DNA of 64,000 nucleotides from contig CANNCM010000002.1 in NCBI GenBank assembly GCA_947503105.1, forward strand, positions 391,546-455,545, written 5' to 3'. Numbering within the stretch: the stretch's first letter is position 1; each line of letters starts with the position of its first letter. The stretch comes from an uncultured Flavobacteriaceae bacterium (GTDB lineage: Bacteria; Bacteroidota; Bacteroidia; Flavobacteriales; Flavobacteriaceae). Under the pieces are notes generated by a model that saw nothing but the letters and a program-made list of their open reading frames with translations, was not told where the DNA came from and did no database searches. The position numbers and the translations under genes were made by a program. This document shows, one piece after another, positions 1 to 9,132 of this stretch.

Positions 1-2612
1 CAGAAAGACTGGGGTTTGACAAAGTAATTATGCAGGCCGGAGGGATTGGCTACGGAAAAGCCAATCAAGCTCTTAAGGATACACCCAAAAAAGACAATGC
101 TATTGTGATACTAGGAGGTGATAATTACAGAATTGGTATGGGTGGTGCCGCAGTATCCTCTGCAGATACTGGTGAATTTTCATCTGGTATCGAGCTTAAC
201 GCTGTACAGCGCTCAAATCCCGAAATGCAAAAAAGAGCAGCAAATGCCATTCGTGGTATGGTTGAAAGTGAAAATAATGCTATAGTTTCCATCCACGATC
301 ATGGGGCTGGTGGCCACCTGAATTGTTTGTCAGAACTAGTCGAAGATACTGGAGGACACATCAACTTGGACGCTTTACCGGTTGGCGATCCTACTCTTTC
401 AGATAAAGAATTAATTGGTAACGAATCGCAAGAGCGCATGGGATTGGTTATTTCAAATGAGCATTTGGAGACTCTAAAACAAATTGCCGAGCGTGAGCGT
501 GCACCAATGTACAAGGTTGGAAAAGTGACTGGCGATCATCGTTTTGTATTTCAATCGGCAAAAAACGGCAACACCCCCATGGATTTCAATTTGGAAGACA
601 TGTTTGGGAGTTCGCCAAAAACCATCATGGAAGATCAAAGATGCACGAAGTCTTATGATCCCATAGGCTATGATATCAATTTACTAAAAGAATATCTAGC
701 CGATCTTCTCAAGCTTGAAGCTGTTGCATGTAAAGATTGGCTCACCAACAAAGTGGACCGCTGTGTGGGCGGAAAAGTGGCCAAACAACAATGTGTAGGT
801 CCTCTCCAACTCCCCTTGAATAATGTGGGAGTCATGGCATTGGATTATACTAGTGGACATGGTGTAGCTACCAGTATTGGTCATGCGCCAATTTCAGCAT
901 TAATTGATCCCATAGCCGGGAGTCGTAATGCTATTACTGAAGCTTTAACAAACATTGTTTGGGCGCCTCTGGAAGAAGAACTTAAAAGCATTTCGTTATC
1001 TGCCAATTGGATGTGGCCGTGTAAAAATCCAGGTGAAGATGCGCGATTATATGATGCTGTAAAAGGGATTTCAGAATTTGCGATTGATCTCGGAATTAAT
1101 GTACCAACAGGAAAAGACTCACTCTCAATGAAACAAAAATATCCAGAGGGTGATGTGATTTCTCCTGGAACTGTAGTCATTTCTGCAGCAGCACATTGCA
1201 CAAATATTACTAATGTGATAGAGCCGTTGTTTAAGGCCAATCAAGGACCAATATATTATATCAATGTCTCGCAAGACGATTTCAAATTGGGCGGAAGTTC
1301 ATTTGCACAAACTCAAAATAAAATCGGAAATGATGTACCAAATGTAAAAAGTGCAGCCTACGTCAAAACTGTTTTCGATACGATTCAAAAACTCATCAAA
1401 AATAATAAAATTGTTGCTGGTCATGATGTCGCCTCTGGCGGATTGATTACAACACTATTAGAACTTTGTTTCTCTAATAATAATTTGGGCGCCGACATTG
1501 ACTTGACGAGTCTTGGTGATGCCGATGCTGTAAAAATATTATTTGCTGAAAATTCTGGACTTGTGTTTCAAGCCAAAGACAAAAGTGTAGAAGCTATTTT
1601 CAAAACTGCAGAAATTGACGCTCATTGCATAGGAACGGTAACCACGGAAAGTCAGCTGAACCTAACACATCACGATCAAATTATCAATCTTGATATTCAA
1701 ACTTACAGAGATATTTGGTACGAAACATCTTATCTGTTAGATGAAAAACAAACCGCCAATGGACTTGCAAAAACACGTTTTGAAAATTATAAAAAACAAG
1801 CCCTAAGCTACACCTTTCCAACTCATTTTACAGGGAAATTACCAAAAATTGATGCTTTAAAACCTCGTCCAAAAGCAGCTATCATAAGAGAAAAAGGCAG
1901 CAACTCAGAACGTGAAATGGCCAATGCGATGTATTTGGCAGGATTTGAAGTTAGGGATGTTCATATGACTGATTTGATTTCTGGACGAGAAACCTTGGAA
2001 GATATTCAATTTGTGGGTGCTGTTGGTGGCTTTAGTAATAGTGATGTTTTGGGCTCTGCCAAAGGATGGGCTGGAGCATTTAAATATAATGAAAAAGCCA
2101 AAAATGCATTGCAAAATTTCTTTAAAAGAAAAGACACACTTTCTGTTGGGATTTGTAATGGATGTCAGCTGTGGATGGAACTAGATTTGATAAATCCAGA
2201 CCACGCACAGCATGGAAAAATGACCTACAACGACTCTAAAAAACATGAAAGTGCATTTACTTCTGTAACCATTCAAAAGAACAATTCTGTCATGTTATCT
2301 TCACTGGAGGGCTCTACCCTAGGGGTATGGATTTCGCATGGTGAAGGTAAATTTTCGTTACCCTACGAGGCCTCAAAATATACTATTGTAGGAACATACG
2401 CATATGAGGGATACCCACATAATCCAAACGGCTCAGATTATAACACGGCCATGCTGTGTGATGCCACTGGAAGACATTTGGTTACAATGCCACACATTGA
2501 GCGCTCTACATTTCCATGGAATTGGGCACACTATCCAGATGAAAATACAGATGAAGTCTCGCCATGGCTAGAAGCGTTTGTAAATGCCCGTTTGTGGATT
2601 GAAAATCTGTAA
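1..2612 (+). CDS. purL: Phosphoribosylformylglycinamidine synthase PurL, 5' end cut by window
   Basis: The frame is open from base 3 to the stop at 2610-2612, so the ATG at base 30 is internal and the N-terminal roughly 350-400 residues lie outside the window. The enzyme converts FGAR, glutamine and ATP to FGAM in purine synthesis. About 870 residues are present, against roughly 1200-1300 for the single-chain type. The visible part has the two AIRS-like synthetase halves and a C-terminal class-I glutamine amidotransferase domain. That domain has the nucleophile motif GICNGCQLW (about nt 2149-2175) and the later HGEGKF, which supports the single-chain form. No terminator hairpin follows. Confidence 0.96.
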   Translation, partial: ERLGFDKVIMQAGGIGYGKANQALKDTPKKDNAIVILGGDNYRIGMGGAAVSSADTGEFSSGIELNAVQRSNPEMQKRAANAIRGMVESENNAIVSIHDHGAGGHLNCLSELVEDTGGHINLDALPVGDPTLSDKELIGNESQERMGLVISNEHLETLKQIAERERAPMYKVGKVTGDHRFVFQSAKNGNTPMDFNLEDMFGSSPKTIMEDQRCTKSYDPIGYDINLLKEYLADLLKLEAVACKDWLTNKVDRCVGGKVAKQQCVGPLQLPLNNVGVMALDYTSGHGVATSIGHAPISALIDPIAGSRNAITEALTNIVWAPLEEELKSISLSANWMWPCKNPGEDARLYDAVKGISEFAIDLGINVPTGKDSLSMKQKYPEGDVISPGTVVISAAAHCTNITNVIEPLFKANQGPIYYINVSQDDFKLGGSSFAQTQNKIGNDVPNVKSAAYVKTVFDTIQKLIKNNKIVAGHDVASGGLITTLLELCFSNNNLGADIDLTSLGDADAVKILFAENSGLVFQAKDKSVEAIFKTAEIDAHCIGTVTTESQLNLTHHDQIINLDIQTYRDIWYETSYLLDEKQTANGLAKTRFENYKKQALSYTFPTHFTGKLPKIDALKPRPKAAIIREKGSNSEREMANAMYLAGFEVRDVHMTDLISGRETLEDIQFVGAVGGFSNSDVLGSAKGWAGAFKYNEKAKNALQNFFKRKDTLSVGICNGCQLWMELDLINPDHAQHGKMTYNDSKKHESAFTSVTIQKNNSVMLSSLEGSTLGVWISHGEGKFSLPYEASKYTIVGTYAYEGYPHNPNGSDYNTAMLCDATGRHLVTMPHIERSTFPWNWAHYPDENTDEVSPWLEAFVNARLWIENL

Positions 2613-2667
2613 TATTTATTGAATTGTGATTTTTTACTTTAATAAAATGATAAATTAAAATTTCTTA

Positions 2668-2697
2668 TTTGTTAATTTTTTAAAATTTACTATTTTG
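2668..2697 (+). promoter_or_regulatory. Promoter of the acyl-CoA synthetase gene
   Basis: TTTG at 2668-2671 is followed after 19 bases by TATTTTG at 2691-2697. This resembles the Bacteroidota -33/-7 pair, with a -7 one base shorter than TAnnTTTG. It lies 22 bases before the ATG at 2720. Confidence 0.45.
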
Positions 2698-2719
2698 CAG
2701 AGAATCATACACAAACAAA

Positions 2720-4489
2720 ATGACCAATATCACTCGACTTTTCGATTTTCCTTATTATCAATTAGAAACGCACAATCTTGATGCCGCTCTAGTAAGTAAA
2801 AAAAATGGAGAATGGAAAAAAACTTCAACAAAAGAGTACTTAGATAAAGCCAATGCAGTAAGCCGAGCTTTATTAAAATTAGGTGTAAAAAAGAACGAAA
2901 AAATTGCAGTGATTTCGTCAACAAACCGTACCGAATGGTGTATTGTTGATATTGGCATTTTACAGCTTGGTGCTCAAAATATTCCTATATATCCAACCAT
3001 CTCATCAAGCGATTACGAATATGTACTAAATCACAGTGAAGCTACCTATTGTTTTGTATCTGACAAAGAGGTTTTGGAAAAAGTAATGAAAGTAAAAGCC
3101 AATACAAAGCTCAAAGATGTATTTAGTTTTGATGAAATTGAGGGTTGTAGAAACTACAACGAACTGTTTGACCTTGGAAACGACATCTCTCAAAGCGAAG
3201 TAGAATCAAGAAAAGCAGAAGTCAAAGAAGAAGATTTGGCAACTATTATATACACTTCAGGAACAACAGGAAAACCCAAAGGGGTAATGTTATCACACAA
3301 AAATGTAGTTCAAAATGTATTGGCCAGCATTCCTCGACTTCCACTTATCGAAGGCACTTCTAGAGTTTTGAGTTTTTTGCCCCTATGCCATATATTTGAA
3401 AGAGTCTTGATTTACATATATCAACATGCTGGGGTTACCGTCTATTTTGCAGAAAGCATAGAAACTATTGGTGCAAATGCTCAAGAAATCAAGCCCAATT
3501 TGATGAGCGTCGTTCCACGATTGTTAGAAAAAGTATTCAATAAAATATATGCTAAAGGAACAGAACTAACAGGGATAAAAAAATCTTTATTTTTTTGGGC
3601 TATACAATTGGGAGAACGCTATGAACCTTATGGGGCAAATGGATTTTGGTACGAATTTCAATTGAAAATTGCTCGAAAACTAATTTTTAGTAAATGGCAA
3701 GCAGCGCTTGGAGGTCATCTTCAAACCATGGTTTCGGGAAGTGCAGCACTACACCCTCGCCTGTCAAGAATTTTTTGCGCTTCTGGTATGATGGTCATGG
3801 AGGGCTATGGCCTGACAGAAACATCCCCTGTAGTGAGTGTTGGCATGGAAGCCAACAAACTTTTCAAAATTGGAACAGTAGGAAAACCTATCTCTAATGT
3901 AGAAGTAAAAATTGCAGAAGATGGCGAAATTTTGATCAAAGGTCCAAACGTTATGGAGGGCTACTATAAAGACCCCGAACGTACCGCATCTGTAATGACA
4001 GGAGACTATTTTCATACAGGAGATAAAGGCGAAATTGATACTGATGGATTCTTGAAAATCACAGGAAGAAAGAAAGAAATGTTTAAAACCTCTGGTGGAA
4101 AATATATTATCCCTACCCTTATTGAAAATGAACTCAAAGAATCTAATTTCATTGAACAAGTGATGGTCATTGGTGAAAATCAAAAAATGCCGGCTGCATT
4201 AATTCAGTTGAATTTTGAATTTGTAAACGATTGGATCGATCGAAAAAATCACAACATAGATAAAAACCCAGCAGTGCTTGTAACGTCGCCAGAAATCAAA
4301 AAACGCATTCAAAAAGAAGTGGACAAATGCAACAAACGTTTTGGCAAATGGGAACAGATAAAAACCTTTGAACTCACTCCTGATGTATGGTCAATTGATG
4401 GTGGGCACCTCACCCCTACCATGAAAATGAAACGGAGCGTTATTATGGATATGTACAGCAACTTAGTCCAAAAAATCTATAAAGACTAA
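2720..4489 (+). CDS. Long-chain fatty acid:CoA ligase (AMP-forming)
   Basis: 589 residues, cytoplasmic or membrane-associated. It activates fatty acids to acyl-CoA through an acyl-adenylate, feeding the beta-oxidation genes downstream. The AMP-binding P-loop motif YTSGTTGKPKGVMLSH is at about residues 178-193, GYGLTETSP is in the middle, and the C-terminal hinge region reads HTGDKGEIDTDGFLKITGRKKE. Length and motifs fit the long FadD15-type synthetases common in Bacteroidota and Actinobacteria. It has its own promoter-like sequence and is separated from the MarR gene by 131 bases. Exact chain-length preference cannot be read from sequence. Confidence 0.93.
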   Translation: MTNITRLFDFPYYQLETHNLDAALVSKKNGEWKKTSTKEYLDKANAVSRALLKLGVKKNEKIAVISSTNRTEWCIVDIGILQLGAQNIPIYPTISSSDYEYVLNHSEATYCFVSDKEVLEKVMKVKANTKLKDVFSFDEIEGCRNYNELFDLGNDISQSEVESRKAEVKEEDLATIIYTSGTTGKPKGVMLSHKNVVQNVLASIPRLPLIEGTSRVLSFLPLCHIFERVLIYIYQHAGVTVYFAESIETIGANAQEIKPNLMSVVPRLLEKVFNKIYAKGTELTGIKKSLFFWAIQLGERYEPYGANGFWYEFQLKIARKLIFSKWQAALGGHLQTMVSGSAALHPRLSRIFCASGMMVMEGYGLTETSPVVSVGMEANKLFKIGTVGKPISNVEVKIAEDGEILIKGPNVMEGYYKDPERTASVMTGDYFHTGDKGEIDTDGFLKITGRKKEMFKTSGGKYIIPTLIENELKESNFIEQVMVIGENQKMPAALIQLNFEFVNDWIDRKNHNIDKNPAVLVTSPEIKKRIQKEVDKCNKRFGKWEQIKTFELTPDVWSIDGGHLTPTMKMKRSVIMDMYSNLVQKIYKD

Positions 4490-4538
4490 GACATTTTTTT
4501 TAAATTTTAAACGCCATCTTTCTCTGTAAATATCAATT

Positions 4539-4587
4539 ATTTACTATGCGTGCATAATTTTTTATACATTTACTATGCATGCATAAT
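4539..4587 (+). promoter_or_regulatory. Twin palindromic operator upstream of marR
   Basis: Two 20-base copies of ATTTACTATGCRTGCATAAT lie at 4539-4558 and 4568-4587, differing at one base. The core of the second, TATGCATGCATA, is a perfect palindrome. The copies are 29 bases apart, start to start. The right copy covers the expected -33 region of the promoter at 4597-4604, so binding there should block transcription. This is a probable site for the MarR protein encoded next door. Confidence 0.65.
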
Positions 4588-4596
4588 ATTATTTTA

Positions 4597-4604
4597 TATA
4601 TTTG
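4597..4604 (+). promoter_or_regulatory. -7 promoter element of the marR-fad operon
   Basis: TATATTTG matches TAnnTTTG exactly and lies 16 bases before the ATG at 4621. No TTTG is visible at -33; that position is occupied by the right operator copy, which suggests an intrinsically weak, regulated promoter. Confidence 0.6.
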
Positions 4605-4620
4605 ATGCAACCAATTAAAT

Positions 4621-5052
4621 ATGAAAGAAAAAACAATAGACTATGTATTGCGAACCACATGGTTGGCAGTACAAAAAATGTATAACGAAGAAGCATCAAA
4701 ATTTGAAGCCACAATGGCCACAGCATTTACACTATTGAGTATAGATCCAAAAAGAGGAACACCATCGACAGCACTAGGCCCAAAAATGGGAATGGAATCG
4801 ACAAGTTTGTCGAGAATTTTAAAAACATTGGAAACACGAGAGCTCATAAAACGCAGCCCAAATCCAGACGATGGACGTGGGGTTTTGATTCATCTTACCG
4901 ATCTGGGATTGATAAAACGAGAAGAATCACGACAACGTGTATTTACTTTTAACAATAAAGTGAAAAATGAAATTGATCTAGAAAAATTAAATCATTTTTA
5001 TGATGTTTCAGATACCATTTTGGAACTCATTAACGACAAAAAAATATTTTAA
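4621..5052 (+). CDS. MarR-family transcriptional regulator of the fad operon
   Basis: 143 residues, the usual MarR length. The winged-helix region includes STALGPKMGMESTSLSRIL (recognition helix) and the wing KRSPNPDDGRGVLIHLTD, where the D-x-R-G wing signature is clear. It is followed after 17 bases by the FadN-type gene and is probably co-transcribed with it. Its position suggests it represses the beta-oxidation genes and is released by an acyl-CoA or fatty acid; this is inference from context. Two near-identical palindromic sites sit in its promoter, consistent with autoregulation. Confidence 0.9.
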   Translation: MKEKTIDYVLRTTWLAVQKMYNEEASKFEATMATAFTLLSIDPKRGTPSTALGPKMGMESTSLSRILKTLETRELIKRSPNPDDGRGVLIHLTDLGLIKREESRQRVFTFNNKVKNEIDLEKLNHFYDVSDTILELINDKKIF

Positions 5053-5069
5053 AACCCTACAAACCTAAA

Positions 5070-7460
5070 ATGAAAAGAAGAATTAATAAAATCGCCATTA
5101 TTGGCTCTGGAATTATGGGTAGCGGAATAGCATGCCATTTTGCGAATATCGGTGTAGAGGTTCTCTTGCTTGATATTGTTCCGCGCGAACTCAACGACAA
5201 AGAGAAAAAATTAGGATTGACACTAGACGATAAAGCGGTAAGAAATCGCTTGGTAAATGATGCTCTCAAAACAGCATTAAAATCCAAGCCCTCACCTATT
5301 TATAGTCAAAAATTTGCTCAGCGTATTACCACAGGAAATATTGAAGATGATATTTCAAAAGTAAAAGATGTTGATTGGATTATGGAAGTCGTTGTAGAAC
5401 GCTTAGATATCAAACAGCAAGTGTTTGAAACTCTTGAAAAACACCGCACACCAGGAACACTAATCACATCAAACACATCTGGAATTCCTATAAAATTTAT
5501 GAGCGAAGGCCGAAGTGAAGACTTTCAAAAACACTTTTGTGGAACACACTTCTTCAATCCTGCACGCTATTTGAAATTATTCGAAATTATTCCAGGACCA
5601 AAAACAGACCAAAGTGTTTTGGAGTTTTTGAATGGTTATGGCGAACAATTTTTAGGAAAGACGTCTGTCATTGCAAAAGACACACCAGCATTTATTGGGA
5701 ATAGGATTGGAATTTTTGGCATACAAAGTTTGTTTCATCAAGTTAGAGAACTTGATCTAACAGTAGAGGAAGTTGATAAACTCACGGGGCCTGTTATTGG
5801 ACGGCCGAAATCGGCTACCTTTAGAACCGTCGATGTGGTGGGTCTAGATACACTTGTGCATGTTGCCAATGGAATTTATGAAAATTGTCCAGAGGATGAA
5901 GCGCATGATTTATTCAAATTACCAGATTTCATCACTAAAATGATGGAAAACAACTGGTTGGGAAGCAAAACTGGTCAAGGATTTTATAAAAAAGAAGGAA
6001 AGACCATAACCGTTTTGGACCTCAATACACTTGAATATAGAGAAAAGAAACGCGCAAAATTTGCCACTTTAGAACTTACAAAAACCATTGATAATGTTAT
6101 TGATCGTTTCAAAGTATTGGTTGGAGGAAAAGACAAAGCTGGAGAATTTTACAGAAAAAACTTTGCTGCAATGTTTGCCTATGTTTCTCATAGAATACCC
6201 GAAATTTCTGATGAGCTTTACAAAATAGACGACGCTATGAAAGCTGGTTTTGGATGGGAACACGGCCCTTTTCAAATCTGGGATGCTGTTGGTGTTGAAA
6301 AAGGAATTGAAATCATGAAATCTGAAGGTCTTTCTCCTGCACAATGGGTGTTGGACATGCTAGCTTCTGGAACTTCATCTTTTTATGGTATTCAAAATGG
6401 TGCTACCGAAGCCTATTCAATACATAACAAAGCACAAGAAAAAATACCGGGTCAAGATGCATTTATCATTTTAGATAATATTCGCAAGACTAATGAGGTC
6501 TTTAAAAACTCGGGAGTCGTGATTGAAGATCTTGGTGACGGAATTCTTAATTGTGAATTTAGATCCAAAATGAACACCATTGGTGGTGATGTTTTAGCAG
6601 GATTAAACAAAGCAGTGGATTTGGCGGAGCAAAACTTTGATGGCTTAGTGATTGGTAATCAAGGAGCTAACTTTTCTGTAGGTGCAAATATTGGTATGAT
6701 TTTCATGATGGCTGTTGAGCAAGAATATGATGAATTGAATATGGCTATCAAATATTTTCAAGACACAATGATGCGCATGCGCTACTCCTCTATTCCAACT
6801 ATTGCAGCACCACACGGCATGGCATTGGGTGGGGGTTGTGAGCTTTCTATGCATGCCGATAAAGTGGTGGCTGCCGCAGAGACCTATATTGGTTTGGTTG
6901 AATTTGGCGTAGGGGTTATTCCAGGCGGTGGAGGTTCTAAAGAAATGGCAATGCGGGCTTCAGATTCGTTCCGAAAAAATGATGTCGAACTTAATGTTTT
7001 GCAAGACTATTTCCTCACTATAGGAATGGCAAAAGTGGCCACTTCCGCTTATGAAGCTTTTGATTTGGGGATTCTTCAAAAAGGAAAAGATGTTATTGTT
7101 GTCAACAAAGACCGACAAATTGCAACGGCAAAAGCCTACGCGAAGCTTATGGCAAATCAAGGGTATTCTCAAGCGGTTAAACGCAAGGATATCAAAGTTT
7201 TAGGAAAGCAAGCCTTAGGCATGTTCTTGGTAGGAACAGACGCCATGCAAGCAAGTAATTATATTAGTGAGCACGATCAGAAAATTGCTAATAAATTGGC
7301 CTATGTTATGGCGGGTGGAGATTTGTCCGAACCCACAATGGTTAGTGAACAATACTTATTGGATATTGAACGTGAAGCGTTTTTGAGTTTATGTACAGAA
7401 CGTAAAACCTTGGAGCGCATTCAGCATATGTTAAAAACAGGAAAACCGTTAAGAAATTAG
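5070..7460 (+). CDS. fadN: 3-hydroxyacyl-CoA dehydrogenase / enoyl-CoA hydratase
   Basis: 796 residues. The NAD-binding 3-hydroxyacyl-CoA dehydrogenase domain comes first (GSGIMGSG at about residues 12-19), then its C-terminal helical domain. An enoyl-CoA hydratase (crotonase) domain follows from about residue 495, with GMALGGGCELSMHAD near 575 and VEFGVGVIPGGGGS near 610 carrying the two expected glutamates. This order is the reverse of E. coli FadB and matches B. subtilis FadN. It catalyses hydration of trans-2-enoyl-CoA and NAD-dependent oxidation of the 3-hydroxyacyl-CoA. The downstream order (thiolase, then a roughly 600-residue acyl-CoA dehydrogenase) matches fadN-fadA-fadE, interrupted here by a broken small gene. 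Confidence 0.95.
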   Translation: MKRRINKIAIIGSGIMGSGIACHFANIGVEVLLLDIVPRELNDKEKKLGLTLDDKAVRNRLVNDALKTALKSKPSPIYSQKFAQRITTGNIEDDISKVKDVDWIMEVVVERLDIKQQVFETLEKHRTPGTLITSNTSGIPIKFMSEGRSEDFQKHFCGTHFFNPARYLKLFEIIPGPKTDQSVLEFLNGYGEQFLGKTSVIAKDTPAFIGNRIGIFGIQSLFHQVRELDLTVEEVDKLTGPVIGRPKSATFRTVDVVGLDTLVHVANGIYENCPEDEAHDLFKLPDFITKMMENNWLGSKTGQGFYKKEGKTITVLDLNTLEYREKKRAKFATLELTKTIDNVIDRFKVLVGGKDKAGEFYRKNFAAMFAYVSHRIPEISDELYKIDDAMKAGFGWEHGPFQIWDAVGVEKGIEIMKSEGLSPAQWVLDMLASGTSSFYGIQNGATEAYSIHNKAQEKIPGQDAFIILDNIRKTNEVFKNSGVVIEDLGDGILNCEFRSKMNTIGGDVLAGLNKAVDLAEQNFDGLVIGNQGANFSVGANIGMIFMMAVEQEYDELNMAIKYFQDTMMRMRYSSIPTIAAPHGMALGGGCELSMHADKVVAAAETYIGLVEFGVGVIPGGGGSKEMAMRASDSFRKNDVELNVLQDYFLTIGMAKVATSAYEAFDLGILQKGKDVIVVNKDRQIATAKAYAKLMANQGYSQAVKRKDIKVLGKQALGMFLVGTDAMQASNYISEHDQKIANKLAYVMAGGDLSEPTMVSEQYLLDIEREAFLSLCTERKTLERIQHMLKTGKPLRN

Positions 7461-7517
7461 TGGAGATTAGACCGTGTAAATTGAGTTGTGAAATGTGAAA
7501 GTTTATTAATAAAAAAA

Positions 7518-7857
7518 ATGCACAAATTGGAAAATTTAAAACTATGGAAAAAGTCAATTGAATTGACAAAAGCAATAGACCCTCTTGTTTTTGCATTTCC
7601 TAATGAAGAAAAATTTGGATTAAGATCACAAATCATAAGAAGTGATGATTCAGTGGTGTCCAATAGTGCTGAAGGTGCTGTAAGAAATTTACCAAAAGAA
7701 ATGAATTATTTTTTAAGCATAGCTGATGGTTTACGAACTTCAAACAACTTATTTTATAGAATAAATTAACTTATTATCGAAAGAAATTGTAAAACCTATA
7801 ATTGATATATGTATCGAGATACAAAAAATGAAGTATTCATTTCAGAAAAAACTGTAA
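7518..7857 (+). pseudogene. Four-helix-bundle (23S rRNA intervening-sequence type) protein, frameshifted
   Basis: The start MHKLENLKLWKKSIELTKAI and the central NSAEGAVRN segment are typical of the S23/four-helix-bundle family, usually about 115-120 residues. The frame stops at 7767-7769 after ...LFYRIN. The next frame continues from about 7764 as LLSKEIVKPIIDICIEIQKM and ends at TAA 7855-7857, giving the expected C-terminal helix and full length. One single-base shift near 7760-7768 therefore explains the break. The frame stays open upstream to 7488, but the family start is the ATG at 7518. The gene sits inside the fad operon between fadN and fadA. The molecular function of this family is unknown. 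Confidence 0.8.
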
Positions 7858-7865
7858 GACACTAT

Positions 7866-7920
7866 CTAAATACTAAGATCTCAATACTAAAATCTCAATA
7901 CTAAAATCTCAAAACAAAAA
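7866..7920 (+). repeat. Short tandem repeat, 14-base unit, before fadA
   Basis: ATCTCAATACTAAA occurs at 7878-7891 and 7892-7905. A partial copy (ATCTCAAAAC) follows at 7906 and a degenerate half-copy precedes. The array ends directly at the fadA start codon, so it forms the leader of that gene. Confidence 0.85.
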
Positions 7921-9111
7921 ATGAAACAAGCATATATCGTAAAAGCCTACAGAACAGCAGTCGGAAAAGCACCTAAAGGACTTTTCAGGTTTAAAAGAGC
8001 CGACGAACTAGGCGCAGAAACCATTCAGCATATGATGAAAGAACTTCCAAATTTGGAGGTCTCTCGCATTGATGATGTTATTGTTGGAAATGCCATGCCC
8101 GAAGGATCACAAGGTCTCAACATGGCACGTTTTATATCTCTTATTGGACTCAATAGCGTTGATGTCCCAGGAGTAACAGTCAATCGTTTTTGTTCTTCTG
8201 GATTAGAAACTATCGGATTAGCAGCAGCCAAAATTCAAGCAGGAATGGCCGATTGTATTATTGCTGGTGGAGCAGAAAGTATGAGTGCTGTGCCTATGAC
8301 AGGTTTCAAGCCAGAACTCAATTATGACACCATCAATTCTGGCCATGAAGATTACTATTGGGGTATGGGAAATACCGCAGAAGCTGTAGCTAACGAATTT
8401 AATGTTTCCAGAGAAGATCAGGACGAATTTGCCTATAATTCGCATATGAAAGCTCTAAAAGCACAAGCTGAAAATCGTTTTCAAGATCAAATTGTACCTA
8501 TTGAAGTCGAGCAAACTTATGTTGACGAAGGTGGAAAACGGGCAACAAAAAAATATACAGTAACAAAAGACGAAGGCCCAAGAAAAGGAACGAGTTTGGA
8601 AGCACTTGCAAAATTGCGCGCAGTATTTGCTCAAGGAGGAAGTGTCACCGCTGGAAACTCATCACAAATGAGTGATGGAGCAGCTTTTGTCATGGTTATG
8701 AGTGAGGCGATGGTAAAGGAATTAAATTTAGAACCCATAGCTCGATTGGTCAGCTATGCCGTAGCCGGTGTAGAACCTAGAATCATGGGAATAGGCCCCG
8801 TAAAAGCCATTCCAAAGGCACTGCAGCAAGCAGGGCTGCAACAAACAGACTTGGATCTCATTGAGCTCAATGAAGCTTTTGCTTCGCAGTCTTTGGCGGT
8901 CATTAGAGAGCTCGCATTAAATCCAGATATTATAAACGTCAATGGCGGTGCAATTGCACTTGGACATCCTTTGGGTTGTACTGGCGCAAAACTATCGGTG
9001 CAACTGTTTGATGAAATGCGTAAAAGAGAAATGGCATCAAAATATGGTGCTGTCACAATGTGTGTCGGTACAGGTCAAGGCGCTTGTGGGATTTTTGAAT
9101 TTTTAAAATAA
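7921..9111 (+). CDS. fadA: Acetyl-CoA acyltransferase (3-ketoacyl-CoA thiolase)
   Basis: 396 residues. It performs thiolytic cleavage of 3-ketoacyl-CoA, the last step of each beta-oxidation round. The nucleophilic cysteine is in NRFCSSGLE (about residue 91). The catalytic histidine is in GGAIALGHPLGCTGAK (about 347), and the second cysteine is in CVGTGQGACG (about 380). Thiolase N and C domains are complete. It lies 21 bases upstream of the acyl-CoA dehydrogenase gene. The 460-base gap from fadN, filled by a broken insert, may reduce coupling to the upstream gene. Confidence 0.96.
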   Translation: MKQAYIVKAYRTAVGKAPKGLFRFKRADELGAETIQHMMKELPNLEVSRIDDVIVGNAMPEGSQGLNMARFISLIGLNSVDVPGVTVNRFCSSGLETIGLAAAKIQAGMADCIIAGGAESMSAVPMTGFKPELNYDTINSGHEDYYWGMGNTAEAVANEFNVSREDQDEFAYNSHMKALKAQAENRFQDQIVPIEVEQTYVDEGGKRATKKYTVTKDEGPRKGTSLEALAKLRAVFAQGGSVTAGNSSQMSDGAAFVMVMSEAMVKELNLEPIARLVSYAVAGVEPRIMGIGPVKAIPKALQQAGLQQTDLDLIELNEAFASQSLAVIRELALNPDIINVNGGAIALGHPLGCTGAKLSVQLFDEMRKREMASKYGAVTMCVGTGQGACGIFEFLK

Positions 9112-9132
9112 CAAACTCAAATTTATTAGATA

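Noticed and set aside
881-1240. Leftward 119-residue frame inside purL
   Set aside because: Shadow of purL codons; low-quality composition and complete overlap with a strongly conserved gene.
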